Origin: JACQAP01 sp035275265
Lineage (GTDB): Bacteria > Pseudomonadota > Gammaproteobacteria > Burkholderiales > JACQAP01
Direction: 5' to 3'
Assembly: GCA_035275265.1 (NCBI GenBank)
Contig: DATENC010000004.1
Coordinates: 124,001-188,000, forward strand
Length of the DNA: 64,000 nucleotides
Shown here: in pieces, positions 51,880 to 59,923 of the stretch
Position numbering within the stretch: position 1 is the stretch's first letter
Layout: the number at the start of each line of letters is the position of its first letter
Translations under genes and position numbers: made by a program
Notes under the pieces: model-generated
Databases searched by the model: none
What the model was told of the DNA's origin: nothing
The model's input: only the letters and a program-made list of their open reading frames with translations

Positions 51880-53349
51880 ATGATCATTGAGAATCAACTA
51901 TTCATCGACGGTGAATTCGTCGATGCCGAGTCGAAGTCGCGCATACCGGTTCTCAATCCGCACGACAACTCGCTCATCACCGAGGTTGCCGAGGCGCAGA
52001 AAGCCGATATCGATTGCGCCGTGGAGGCGGCCCGCAAGGCTTTGCCCGCGTGGTCGAAAATGGCTCCGGCGGATCGCGGCCGCCTGCTGCTGAAACTTGC
52101 CGACGCGATCGAGGCGAATGCGGAGGAGCTGGCCAAACTGGAATCGCTCGATACCGGTCATCCGCTGCGCGATACCCGCGGCCTGGACGTGGTGCGCACC
52201 GCGGTGACATTCCGCTACTTCGGCGGCATGGCGGACAAGTTTCAGGGTAGCGTCGTGCCGGTCGAGCAGGGTTTCCTCAACTACGTTTTGCGTGAACCGG
52301 TTGGCGTCGTCGGCCAGATCGTGCCGTGGAACTTTCCGCTGATGTTTACCAGCTGGAAAATGGGACCGGCACTGGCGGCCGGCAACACGGTGGTGATGAA
52401 ACCGGCCGAACTCACCCCGCTGTCCAGCCTGCGCGTTGCCGGGTTGGCGCGGGAAGTCGGTTTCCCCAAAGGGGTGATGAACATATTGCCGGGTTACGGG
52501 AACATCGCCGGCCAATACCTTGCCGAACATGCAGGCGTGGACAAGATCGCCTTCACGGGCTCGACCGCGGTCGGTCGAAAGATCGTGCAGGCTTCCAGCG
52601 GCAATCTCAAGAGGGTGCAACTCGAACTGGGCGGAAAAGGCGCCAACATCGTCTTCGACGACGCGTTCATGCCGGCGGCGATCAACGGCGCGGCGTTTGC
52701 CATATTCCATAACCAGGGACAGGCTTGCATTGCCGGCTCGAGGCTGATCCTCCACGAAAAGATCGCCGAACCGTTTCTCGACGGATTTCTCAAGCTGGCG
52801 CGCTCGATCAAGCTCGGCAATCCGATGAATGCCGATACCGAGATGGGGCCGCTCACCTCGCAGATGCACCGCGACCGCGTGCTGGCCTACGTCAAAGTGG
52901 CCAAGGATCAGGGAGGCGAAATCCTGCTGGGCGGAAAGCCTCCGGAACGCGACGATCTATCCAAAGGCTGCTACGTCGAACCGACCGTGGTTCGTGCGAA
53001 ACCAACCGACCGGGTCTCGCAGGAGGAAGTGTTCGGCCCATTCGTCACCGTCACCACTTTCCGCGACGACGAAGAAGTTCTGGCGATCGCCAACGGTACC
53101 GATTACGGCCTGGGCGGCGGGCTTTGGACCACTAACCTGCAGCGCGCGCACCGCACCGCGGCGGCAATGCGCAGCGGGATGGTCTGGATCAATTGCTACA
53201 AGCGGGTGAATCCCGGCTCGCCTTTCGGCGGCATCGGCAGGTCGGGATACGGGCGCGAGATGGGTTTCGAGGCGATGCACGACTACACCGAGGCAAAATC
53301 GGTATGGGTCAACGTCGATGCCAAGATCCCTCCCTATTACCCCCGATAG
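51880..53349 (+). CDS. hapE: 4-hydroxymuconic semialdehyde dehydrogenase (aldehyde dehydrogenase family)
   Basis: A 489-residue NAD(P)+-dependent ALDH. N151 (VPWNFP), the general base E249 (LELGGKGAN) and the nucleophile C283 (NQGQACIAGSR) are all in place, and the C-terminal GSPFGGIGRSGYGREMGFEAMHDYTEAKSVWVNV is standard. Directly after hydroquinone dioxygenase, the expected step is 4-hydroxymuconic semialdehyde to maleylacetate. No Shine-Dalgarno is seen: the repeat element ends eight bases before the ATG, so translation may depend on coupling or on the hairpin. Confidence 0.93.
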   Translation: MIIENQLFIDGEFVDAESKSRIPVLNPHDNSLITEVAEAQKADIDCAVEAARKALPAWSKMAPADRGRLLLKLADAIEANAEELAKLESLDTGHPLRDTRGLDVVRTAVTFRYFGGMADKFQGSVVPVEQGFLNYVLREPVGVVGQIVPWNFPLMFTSWKMGPALAAGNTVVMKPAELTPLSSLRVAGLAREVGFPKGVMNILPGYGNIAGQYLAEHAGVDKIAFTGSTAVGRKIVQASSGNLKRVQLELGGKGANIVFDDAFMPAAINGAAFAIFHNQGQACIAGSRLILHEKIAEPFLDGFLKLARSIKLGNPMNADTEMGPLTSQMHRDRVLAYVKVAKDQGGEILLGGKPPERDDLSKGCYVEPTVVRAKPTDRVSQEEVFGPFVTVTTFRDDEEVLAIANGTDYGLGGGLWTTNLQRAHRTAAAMRSGMVWINCYKRVNPGSPFGGIGRSGYGREMGFEAMHDYTEAKSVWVNVDAKIPPYYPR

Positions 53350-53383
53350 CTGCAGAAGAATTTTCCCGTCAAAGGGTTTTTGA

Positions 53384-54085
53384 ATGATCAACAAGATTGT
53401 TTCGACGATTGCCGAGGCGCTGGAGGATCTCAACGACGGCGCCACGGTGATGATCGGTGGATTCGGTCCGGCCGGCCTGCCTGCGGAACTGATCGATGCG
53501 CTGATCGCGCAGGGCGCGAAGGACCTGACCATCGTGAACAACAACGCCGGCAACGGCGAGACCGGGCTCGCTGCGCTGCTCAAGGCGCGGCGGGTGCGCA
53601 AGATCATCTGCTCCTTCCCGCGCCAGGTGGATTCTCAAGTGTTCGATGCGCTCTACCGAGCCGGCGACATTGAACTGGAGCTCGTTCCGCAGGGCAATCT
53701 CGCCGAGCGTATCCGCGCGGCGGGTGCGGGCATCGGCGGCTTTTTCACGCCCACTGCCTACGGTACCGATCTCGCCAAAGGCAAGGAGACGAGGATCATC
53801 AACGGCCGTGGCTATGTCCTCGAGTTGCCTATCCACGCCGACTTCGCGCTGATCAAGGCCGAACGCGGCGATCGCTGGGGCAATCTGGCGTATCGAAAGA
53901 CCGCGCGCAATTTTGCCCCGATCATGGCGACCGCCGCCAAGTGCACCATCGTGCAGGTCCATGAAATCGTCGAACTCGGCGCACTCGATCCGGAGACGAT
54001 CGTCACGCCGGGAATCTTCGTCAAACGCGTGGTGCGGATCGCACGCTCCGCGGCCGCGTCGGCCGCCGGCAGCCAGGCAGCGTAG
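53384..54085 (+). CDS. pcaI: 3-oxoacid CoA-transferase subunit A (PcaI-like)
   Basis: A 233-residue alpha subunit: IVSTIAEALEDLNDGATVMIGGFGPAGLPAELIDALIAQGAKDLTIVNNNAGNGETGLAALL and SQVFDALYRAGDIELELVPQGNLAERIRAAGAGIGGFFTPTAYGT. This is the standard SCOT family alpha pattern. With the B subunit it moves CoA from succinyl-CoA to 3-oxoadipate. The C-terminal tail (ARSAAASAAGSQAA) is low-complexity. An A/T-rich AAAGGG lies before the ATG. It follows hapE after 34 bp. Confidence 0.93.
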   Translation: MINKIVSTIAEALEDLNDGATVMIGGFGPAGLPAELIDALIAQGAKDLTIVNNNAGNGETGLAALLKARRVRKIICSFPRQVDSQVFDALYRAGDIELELVPQGNLAERIRAAGAGIGGFFTPTAYGTDLAKGKETRIINGRGYVLELPIHADFALIKAERGDRWGNLAYRKTARNFAPIMATAAKCTIVQVHEIVELGALDPETIVTPGIFVKRVVRIARSAAASAAGSQAA

Positions 54086-54108
54086 GTGCCCGAGAACAGG
54101 AGCACAGC

Positions 54109-54765
54109 ATGAACAAACTCAATCGTGACCAGATGGCGGCGCGGGTGGCGCGGGATATTCCCGAAGGCGCCGTGGTCAACCTCGGCATCGGTCTGCCGAC
54201 ATTGGTGGCCAACCATTTGCCTAAGGATCGCGAGATCCTCCTTCACAGCGAGAACGGCGTGCTCGGAATGGGTCCGGCGCCGGTTGCCGGCGAAGAGGAC
54301 TACGACCTGATCAACGCAGGCAAGCAACCGGTCACGTTGTTGCGCGGCGGTTCGTTTTTTCACCATGCCGATTCGTTCGGGATGATGCGCGGCGGACACC
54401 TGGATTTCTGCGTGCTCGGCGCCTTCCAGGTATCGGCCTGCGGAGATCTTGCCAACTGGCACACGGGCGCGCCGGATGCGATCCCGGCGGTAGGCGGCGC
54501 GATGGATCTGGCTATCGGCGCCAAACAGGTGTTCGTAATGATGGAACACCTTACCAAGCAGGGTGAAAGCAAGATCGTCGAGCACTGCTCGTATCCGGTG
54601 ACAGGGGTCGGGTGCGTGAACCGCATCTACACTGATCTCGCGGTCATCGACGTCACCTCGGAAGGATTGCGGGTGCAGGAGATCGTCGAGGGGCTCAGTT
54701 TCGACGAATTGGTGAAAATGAGCGGGGTCCCGATGCGGCGCGCACAGGTAAAGGCGTACGCGTGA
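54109..54765 (+). CDS. pcaJ: 3-oxoacid CoA-transferase subunit B (PcaJ-like)
   Basis: A 218-residue beta subunit with the catalytic glutamate E48 in LLHSENGVLGMGP. Family segments are PEGAVVNLGIGLPTLVANHLP and SFGMMRGGHLDFCVLGAFQVSACGDLANW, with GAMDLAIGAKQVFVMMEHLTKQGESKIV. AGGAGC lies before the ATG. Its stop overlaps the GTG of the maleylacetate reductase gene by four bases (GTGA). Together with subunit A it gives 3-oxoadipyl-CoA for the thiolase 6 kb downstream. Confidence 0.94.
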   Translation: MNKLNRDQMAARVARDIPEGAVVNLGIGLPTLVANHLPKDREILLHSENGVLGMGPAPVAGEEDYDLINAGKQPVTLLRGGSFFHHADSFGMMRGGHLDFCVLGAFQVSACGDLANWHTGAPDAIPAVGGAMDLAIGAKQVFVMMEHLTKQGESKIVEHCSYPVTGVGCVNRIYTDLAVIDVTSEGLRVQEIVEGLSFDELVKMSGVPMRRAQVKAYA

Positions 54766-55835
54766 GAGCGTTCGTATTCAACGGCCAGCCCTCGCGCGTG
54801 GTATTCGGGCGCGGCGCGCTGGAGAAACTGGGTGCGGAAATCGAGCGTTTGGGTGCCAAGCGCGCACTGGTGCTGTCCACGCCGGAACAGCGTGCTTCGG
54901 CTGAAGACGTATCAAGACGCCTGGGTGCACGCTCGGCCGGTGTCTACGCCAAGGCTGTAATGCACGTACCGATCGAAACCGCCGAAGCGGCGCGGGCAGT
55001 GGCGAAGGAGCTGAATGCCGACTGCTGTGTGGCGGTAGGTGGTGGATCGACCATCGGATTGGGCAAGGCAATCGCGTTGACTTCCGAACTACCGATTCTG
55101 GCAATCCCGACGACTTTCGCCGGTTCGGAAATGACGCCGATCTACGGCATTACCGCGCAGGGTCAGAAAAAAACCGGTCGCGATGCCCGCGTATTGCCCA
55201 AGACGGTAATCTACGATCCGCAACTGACCATGACATTGCCGGCAAAGATCGCCGGTCCGAGCGGCATGAACGCGATCGCGCATTGCGTCGAGGCGCTGTA
55301 CGCCGAGGACTCCAACCCGATCACTTCATTGATGGCAGAGGAGGGCATCCGTGCGCTGGCTCGCAGCCTGCCGAAAGTGGTGAGCGATCCGGCCGATCTC
55401 GATGCGCGCGCGGAAGCGCTGTACGGCGCGTGGCTGGCGGGCGCTTGCCTGGGAAACGTCGGCATGGCGATCCATCACAAGCTATGCCACACGCTGGGCG
55501 GCAGCTACAACCTGCCGCACGCGGAGACGCATACGGTCATCCTGCCGCACGCGGTTCAGTACAATCGCGACGCGGCGAAGGACGCGATGACGCGAATTTC
55601 GCGGGCTCTCGACGCAAATGGCGCTGCGGACGCGAATACGGCGGGTGGACTCTACGACCTGGCGCGGAGCATAGGTGCGCCGCTGTCGCTAAACGATATC
55701 GGCATGAGCGCCGGCGCGCTCGATGATGCTGCGCAACTCGCCACCCAGAACCCGTATTACAACCCGCGGCCCATCGAGTACGCGGGAATCCGTCAACTTT
55801 TGCAGAACGCCTGGGAAGGTCGAAGGCCGGGCTGA
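54762..55835 (+). CDS. hapF: maleylacetate reductase (iron-containing alcohol dehydrogenase superfamily)
   Basis: A 357-residue reductase. The NAD(P)H site is CVAVGGGSTIGLGKAIAL, followed by PTTFAGSEMTPIYGIT and the conserved metal-region histidines in NVGMAIHHKLCHTLGGSYNLPHAETHTVILPHAVQYN. It is the family shape of LinF/PcpE/TfdF/HapF and converts maleylacetate to 3-oxoadipate. The GTG start overlaps the pcaJ stop. Its presence between pcaIJ and the ABC genes, with the upstream enzymes, makes the hydroquinone pathway complete to 3-oxoadipate. Confidence 0.94.
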   Translation: MRAFVFNGQPSRVVFGRGALEKLGAEIERLGAKRALVLSTPEQRASAEDVSRRLGARSAGVYAKAVMHVPIETAEAARAVAKELNADCCVAVGGGSTIGLGKAIALTSELPILAIPTTFAGSEMTPIYGITAQGQKKTGRDARVLPKTVIYDPQLTMTLPAKIAGPSGMNAIAHCVEALYAEDSNPITSLMAEEGIRALARSLPKVVSDPADLDARAEALYGAWLAGACLGNVGMAIHHKLCHTLGGSYNLPHAETHTVILPHAVQYNRDAAKDAMTRISRALDANGAADANTAGGLYDLARSIGAPLSLNDIGMSAGALDDAAQLATQNPYYNPRPIEYAGIRQLLQNAWEGRRPG

Positions 55836-55885
55836 TCCATTTTTTCCTTCACACCGTCACCCATATAACCAGAGGAGGAGCAGTC

Positions 55886-57169
55886 ATGCAGAGCAATCGA
55901 TTCCAGCGCCGTCGCGCGCTGATGCAGGCAGGCGGCGCAGTGGCCGGTGCAGCGGCGCTGGGCATGCCGTCTGTGGTGTTCGCACAGACGAAAACCATCA
56001 AACTGGGCTTCGTATCGCCGCAGACTGGCCCGCTCGCGCCCTTCGGCGAGGCCGACAAGTTCATCATCGAGCAGATGAACAAGCTGTTCGCCGGCGGCCT
56101 CGACCTCGGCGGAAAAAAAATAGCGGTGCAAATCATCCAGAAGGACAGCCAATCGAACCCCAACCGCGCTGGCGAAGTGGCGAACGACCTCATACTCAAC
56201 GAGAAGATCGACCTGATGCTCGTGTCGTCCACGCCGGAGACCACCAATCCGGTGTCTGATGCCTGCGAGCTGAACGAAATTCCATGCATTTCCACGGTAG
56301 CACCGTGGCAGCCGTGGTTCTTCGGCCGCAAAGGTGACCCGGCCAAGGGGTTCAACTGGACCTATCACATCTTCTGGGGACTCGAGGACGTCATCGCCAA
56401 TTTTCTGGCGGGTTGGAAGTCGGTTCAGACCAACAAGAAAGTCGGCGGCCTGTTTCCGAACGACGGCGACGGCAATGCGTGGGGCGACAAGGAAAGGGGA
56501 TTCCCGGGACCGCTGGCGAAGGAAGGCTTCACGCTGCTCGATCCCGGCCGCTTCCAGAATATGAACAACGATTTCTCGGCGCAGATCGCCGCCTTCAAGA
56601 AAGACGGAGTCGAGATCGTCACCGGCGTGGTTATCCCGCCGGACGCGAAGACCTTCCTCACTCAGGCCCGGCAGCAGGGCTTCAGGCCGAAGGTGGTGAC
56701 GCTGGGCAAGGCGCTGCTTTTCCCCGCCGCGATCGAGGCGCTGGGCGATCTGGGCGACGGCCTGTCGACCGAAGTGTGGTGGTCTCCGTCGCATCCGTTC
56801 ACGTCGTCGCTGACGAAGCAAAGTGCGAAGCAGCTCGCCGAATTCTACGAATCATCTTCCAAGAGACAATGGACCCAGCCGATCGGCTTCGCCCACGCGC
56901 TGTTCGAAGTAGCGGTTGATGCCCTGAAACGCACCAAGGACCTCGGCAGTCATGCATCGATCCGCGATGCAGTCGCCGGCACCAGTCTTCAGACCGTGGT
57001 TGGCGACGTCAAGTGGGGCGGCGGCGGCCCGTTCAAGAATGTCAGCAAGACTCCGCTGGTGCTGGGGCAATGGGTCAAGGGCAAGAAGTACAAGTACGAA
57101 CTGGTCATCGTCAACAGTTCGCAGTTTCCAGCAATTCCAGCCCCCGGCAAGCTGAAGTTGATGAGCTGA
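55886..57169 (+). CDS. livK: Liv-type ABC transporter substrate-binding protein
   Basis: A 427-residue periplasmic type I binding protein. The N-terminus MQSNRFQRRRALMQAGGAVAGAAALG is a twin-arginine-like signal ending near FAQTKTIKLGFV. The body is that of a branched-chain amino-acid/aromatic acid receptor (GFVSPQTGPLAPFGEADKF, SQSNPNRAGEVANDLILNEKIDLMLVSSTPETTNPVSDACE). In this operon it most likely binds an aromatic or alicyclic precursor of hydroquinone. GAGGAGG precedes the ATG. A stem-loop follows the stop, as is usual after a binding-protein gene that must be made in excess. Confidence 0.93.
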   Translation: MQSNRFQRRRALMQAGGAVAGAAALGMPSVVFAQTKTIKLGFVSPQTGPLAPFGEADKFIIEQMNKLFAGGLDLGGKKIAVQIIQKDSQSNPNRAGEVANDLILNEKIDLMLVSSTPETTNPVSDACELNEIPCISTVAPWQPWFFGRKGDPAKGFNWTYHIFWGLEDVIANFLAGWKSVQTNKKVGGLFPNDGDGNAWGDKERGFPGPLAKEGFTLLDPGRFQNMNNDFSAQIAAFKKDGVEIVTGVVIPPDAKTFLTQARQQGFRPKVVTLGKALLFPAAIEALGDLGDGLSTEVWWSPSHPFTSSLTKQSAKQLAEFYESSSKRQWTQPIGFAHALFEVAVDALKRTKDLGSHASIRDAVAGTSLQTVVGDVKWGGGGPFKNVSKTPLVLGQWVKGKKYKYELVIVNSSQFPAIPAPGKLKLMS

Positions 57170-57188
57170 ACCTCTTCCCTCCCGTCTT

Positions 57189-57220
57189 CCCGCCCTTTTT
57201 CCCGCAAGGGGAGAGGGCGG
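57189..57220. terminator. long stem-loop between livK and livG
   Basis: CCGCCCT (57190-57196) pairs with AGGGCGG (57214-57220), and an inner CCC/GGG pair (57201-57203 with 57208-57210) closes a GCAA loop. It lies 20 bp after the livK stop. It is probably a partial terminator or mRNA-stability element that raises livK over the membrane parts. Confidence 0.55.
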
Positions 57221-57251
57221 TTTGGAACAAGAGCCGAGCTTCCTGAGAATA

Positions 57252-57974
57252 ATGGCCGCCATTCTTTCGCTGGAAAACATCAGCAAGAGCTTCGGCGCGC
57301 TCAAGGTGGCCGATAGCATCACGCTGTCGGTTGCCGAAGGCGAGACTCTTGGCATTCTTGGACCCAATGGCGCTGGCAAGACGACACTGTTCAACCTGAT
57401 CAGTGGCGATCTTCGTGCTGATTCCGGCAGGGTCGTATTCGACACAACAGACGTTACCCACCATGCGCCGCATCGCCGCTGCCGGCTCGGCATTGGCCGC
57501 TCCTATCAGATTCCGCAACCTTTCGGCGCGATGACGGTGTTCGAAAACCTGGTTGCGGCCGCATCCTTCGGAGCCGGGCGATCGGAAAAGGAAACGTACG
57601 GCCACGCGGTGGAAATTCTGCGCGAGACCGGGTTGTTGTCCAAAGCGAACCGTCTCGCCGCCAGTCTTACTCTCCTGGACCGCAAGCGGCTGGAACTGGC
57701 CCGCGCCCTGGCCACGCAGCCGAAAGTATTGCTGCTCGACGAGATCGCTGGCGGTTTGACCGAGCACGAGGCCCGGGAACTCGTCGAGGAGATCATGCGC
57801 ATCAAATCGCAGGGCGTCACTATGATCTGGATCGAGCACGTCGTGCACGCGCTGCTGGCGGTCGCCGACCGCCTGTTCGTGATCAATTTCGGGCAAAAAC
57901 TCGCCGAGGGTATGCCCTCGACAGTGATGAACAATCCTGAGGTGAAGCGCGTTTACATGGGTCTTGAAGTTTAG
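57252..57974 (+). CDS. livG: Liv-type ABC transporter ATPase, LivG-like
   Basis: A 240-residue ATPase: Walker A GPNGAGKTT, Q-loop RSYQIPQPFGAMTVFENLV, signature-like SLTLLDRKRLELARALATQP and Walker B VLLLDEIAGGLTEHE, with MIWIEHVVHAL carrying the switch His. The signature reads LTLLDRKR rather than LSGGQQ; LivG proteins often vary here. The ATG at 57252 is used; a TTG at 57222 is the alternative. The unit is followed by a 220-bp gap with a 9-bp-period repeat. Confidence 0.92.
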   Translation: MAAILSLENISKSFGALKVADSITLSVAEGETLGILGPNGAGKTTLFNLISGDLRADSGRVVFDTTDVTHHAPHRRCRLGIGRSYQIPQPFGAMTVFENLVAAASFGAGRSEKETYGHAVEILRETGLLSKANRLAASLTLLDRKRLELARALATQPKVLLLDEIAGGLTEHEARELVEEIMRIKSQGVTMIWIEHVVHALLAVADRLFVINFGQKLAEGMPSTVMNNPEVKRVYMGLEV

Positions 57975-58002
57975 TGCAAGGTCAAGATCTTCAAGGCAGA
58001 GT

Positions 58003-58190
58003 CGCCGAGAAAAACATGAGAACGCAGAGAAGGGAATTGAGGGTTTTGGTCGATCAATGGGCTTGTGCTGGCGTGGACCTAGACGGCAACTATCCCTCGG
58101 AATCCAAGAATGCGCGCTTCTCTTGCCCCAACTCTGGTTGTCTCTGCGTTCTCGGCGCGCTCAGCGCTTCTGTGTTGCGTGTAGATCGGC
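58003..58190. repeat. inverted 9-bp-period repeat between livG and livF
   Basis: CGCCGAGAA (58003-58011) and GAGAACGCAGAGA (58018-58030) are matched by exact reverse complements at 58149-58157 (TTCTCGGCG) and 58141-58153 (TCTCTGCGTTCTC). Read on the minus strand the right arm gives CGCTGAGCG, CGCCGAGAA, CGCAGAGAC in 9-bp steps. No open frame is seen inside. This family is distinct from the heptamer arrays. Confidence 0.72.
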
Positions 58191-58194
58191 ATCC

Positions 58195-58893
58195 ATGGCA
58201 CTGCTGAAGACGACGAAACTTGAAGCCCGTTACGGCGACTTTCAGGCGCTGTTCGGCATCGACTTCGAGATCGATGCGGGCGAGATCGTCGCGATGATCG
58301 GCGCCAACGGCGCAGGCAAGTCCACGTTCTTGAAGACGGTGTGCGGTCTGCTAAAGGCCGATCGCAATGCCGTGTTGTTCGATGGCACACCTATCGGTGG
58401 GCTGCCGCCCGGCGGCATCGTACGGGAGGGCATTGCGATGGTTCCGGAGGGACGCCGGCTGTTTTCGAGTCTGTCGGTAGAAGAGAACCTGCTAATGGGG
58501 GCCTACGCGAAGCGTCCGGGACCATGGAATCTCGACGCGATCTACAAGCTGTTCCCGCTGCTCAAGGACAAGCGCCGCAACCCTGGGACGGCGCTGTCCG
58601 GCGGCCAGCAGCAGATCGTGGCAATCGGCCGTGCGCTGATGAGTAATCCGCGACTGCTGATCTGCGACGAGATCTCGCTGGGTCTGGCGCCGATCGTCGT
58701 GAAGGAAATCTACGATGCGCTGCCGAACATCTGCGCCGGGGGACTGACGGCGATTATCGTCGAGCAGGATGTCGGCGTCGCACAGCAGGTCTCGAGCCGG
58801 CTGTACTGTCTGCAGGAAGGCCGCGTGACGCTGACGGGGGCGTCAGACAAGCTGAGTAGGGAACAGATATCGCATGCGTATTTTGGGGTCTAG
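58195..58893 (+). CDS. livF: Liv-type ABC transporter ATPase, LivF-like
   Basis: A 232-residue ATPase: Walker A GANGAGKST, Q-loop MVPEGRRLFSSLSVEENL, signature LSGGQQQIVAIGRALM and Walker B LLICDEISLGLAP. The ATG at 58195 begins MALLKTTKLEARYGDFQALFGIDFE, the normal family start; the longer frame from 57964 runs through the inverted repeat and is not coding. It pairs with LivG. A bipartite heptamer element begins two bases after the stop. Confidence 0.94.
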   Translation: MALLKTTKLEARYGDFQALFGIDFEIDAGEIVAMIGANGAGKSTFLKTVCGLLKADRNAVLFDGTPIGGLPPGGIVREGIAMVPEGRRLFSSLSVEENLLMGAYAKRPGPWNLDAIYKLFPLLKDKRRNPGTALSGGQQQIVAIGRALMSNPRLLICDEISLGLAPIVVKEIYDALPNICAGGLTAIIVEQDVGVAQQVSSRLYCLQEGRVTLTGASDKLSREQISHAYFGV

Positions 58894-58894
58894 C

Positions 58895-59037
58895 GCGAGG
58901 GCCGAGGGAAGAGGGACGAGGGACGAGTGAACGTCGACAGAGCAGTGCTAGTACAAGCGGGGAAAGCGGGAAAGCGTGATGAACGGCGCGTGGCCTTTGC
59001 CGTTACTCACCCCTCACCCCTCGCCCCTCGCCCCTTG
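58895..59037. repeat. bipartite heptamer repeat element between livF and livH
   Basis: Purine units GCGAGGG, CCGAGGG, AAGAGGG, ACGAGGG and ACGAGTG (58895-58929) are in perfect register. After a 70-bp spacer come pyrimidine units GTTACTC, ACCCCTC, ACCCCTC, GCCCCTC and GCCCCTT (59002-59036). The arms are near reverse complements and could form a long mRNA stem. The livH ATG is eight bases past the end and has no Shine-Dalgarno. Confidence 0.8.
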
Positions 59038-59044
59038 CTTTCCA

Positions 59045-59923
59045 ATGTTTGACTGGGTCAACACGTTGGTGCAAGGCATCCTTTTGGGCGGTCTGTACGC
59101 GCTGTTCGCCATGGGGCAGTCGCTGATCTTCGGCGTTATGCGGCTCACGAATACCGCGCATGGAGATTTCATCATTCTGGCGACCTTCGCGGTGTTTTCG
59201 CTCGCCGCCGCAACCGGGTTGTCCCCGGTTGCGGCGCCATGGGTTGCGCTCGGACTGGTGCTGCCGATGGCTTTTGCTGCCGGCTACGGCCTGCAGCGCT
59301 TCGTGCTGAACGGCACGCTCGGGGGCGATCCGCTGCCTTCGTTAGTCGTGACTTTCGGCATGGCCATTGTGATCCAGAACCTGCTGCAGGAAATTTTCAC
59401 GGCGGATCCGCGCTCGATCGATTCCGGTGGCCTCAACACACAGAGCATTTCTTTCGCCGATGGTCTCGCGGTGGGGACCTTGCCGCTGCTGATCTTTGTG
59501 ATCGCGGTAGCGATGGCAGCGGCCATGCAATGGCTGTTCAGCCACACGGCGATCGGGCGCGCGTTCCGGGCCGTGAGCGATGACCGGGATGCTGCGGAAC
59601 TGATGGGACTCGACCACCGGCACGTGTTTGCGCTTGCGACCGGCATCGCCTTCCTGCTGGTGGCCGTGGCCGGTGCGCTGCACGGAATGAAGACCACGGT
59701 GTCGCCATCGGACGGACCGGCCCTGCTTCTGTACGCGTTCGAAGCAGTGATCATCGGCGGGATGGGTTCGTTTTACGGCACGCTTGCCGGCGCGATCATT
59801 CTCGGAGTTACCCAGGCCATCGGATTCCGCTTTGATCCGGGCTGGGGAATCTGGTTCGGCCATATCGTTTTTCTCGCGATGCTGCTGTTCCGGCCGACGG
59901 GACTGTTTCCCAGAACAAGATGA
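59045..59923 (+). CDS. livH: Liv-type ABC transporter permease, LivH-like
   Basis: A 292-residue permease with eight or so helices: FDWVNTLVQGILLGGLYALFAMGQSLIFGVMRLTNTAHGDFIILATF at the start, the conserved cytoplasmic loop GRAFRAVSDDRDAAELMGLDHRHVFALATGIAFLLVAVAGALHG, and IIGGMGSFYGTLAGAIILGVTQAIGF. The start at 59045 gives the normal family N-terminus; the upstream frame is only repeat. It overlaps the livM ATG (ATGA). Confidence 0.93.
   Translation: MFDWVNTLVQGILLGGLYALFAMGQSLIFGVMRLTNTAHGDFIILATFAVFSLAAATGLSPVAAPWVALGLVLPMAFAAGYGLQRFVLNGTLGGDPLPSLVVTFGMAIVIQNLLQEIFTADPRSIDSGGLNTQSISFADGLAVGTLPLLIFVIAVAMAAAMQWLFSHTAIGRAFRAVSDDRDAAELMGLDHRHVFALATGIAFLLVAVAGALHGMKTTVSPSDGPALLLYAFEAVIIGGMGSFYGTLAGAIILGVTQAIGFRFDPGWGIWFGHIVFLAMLLFRPTGLFPRTR

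Noticed and set aside
57975..58194. Insertion-sequence remnant between livG and livF
   Set aside because: The inverted arms are internal period-9 repeats, not terminal repeats of an IS, and there is no transposase fragment or visible target duplication.
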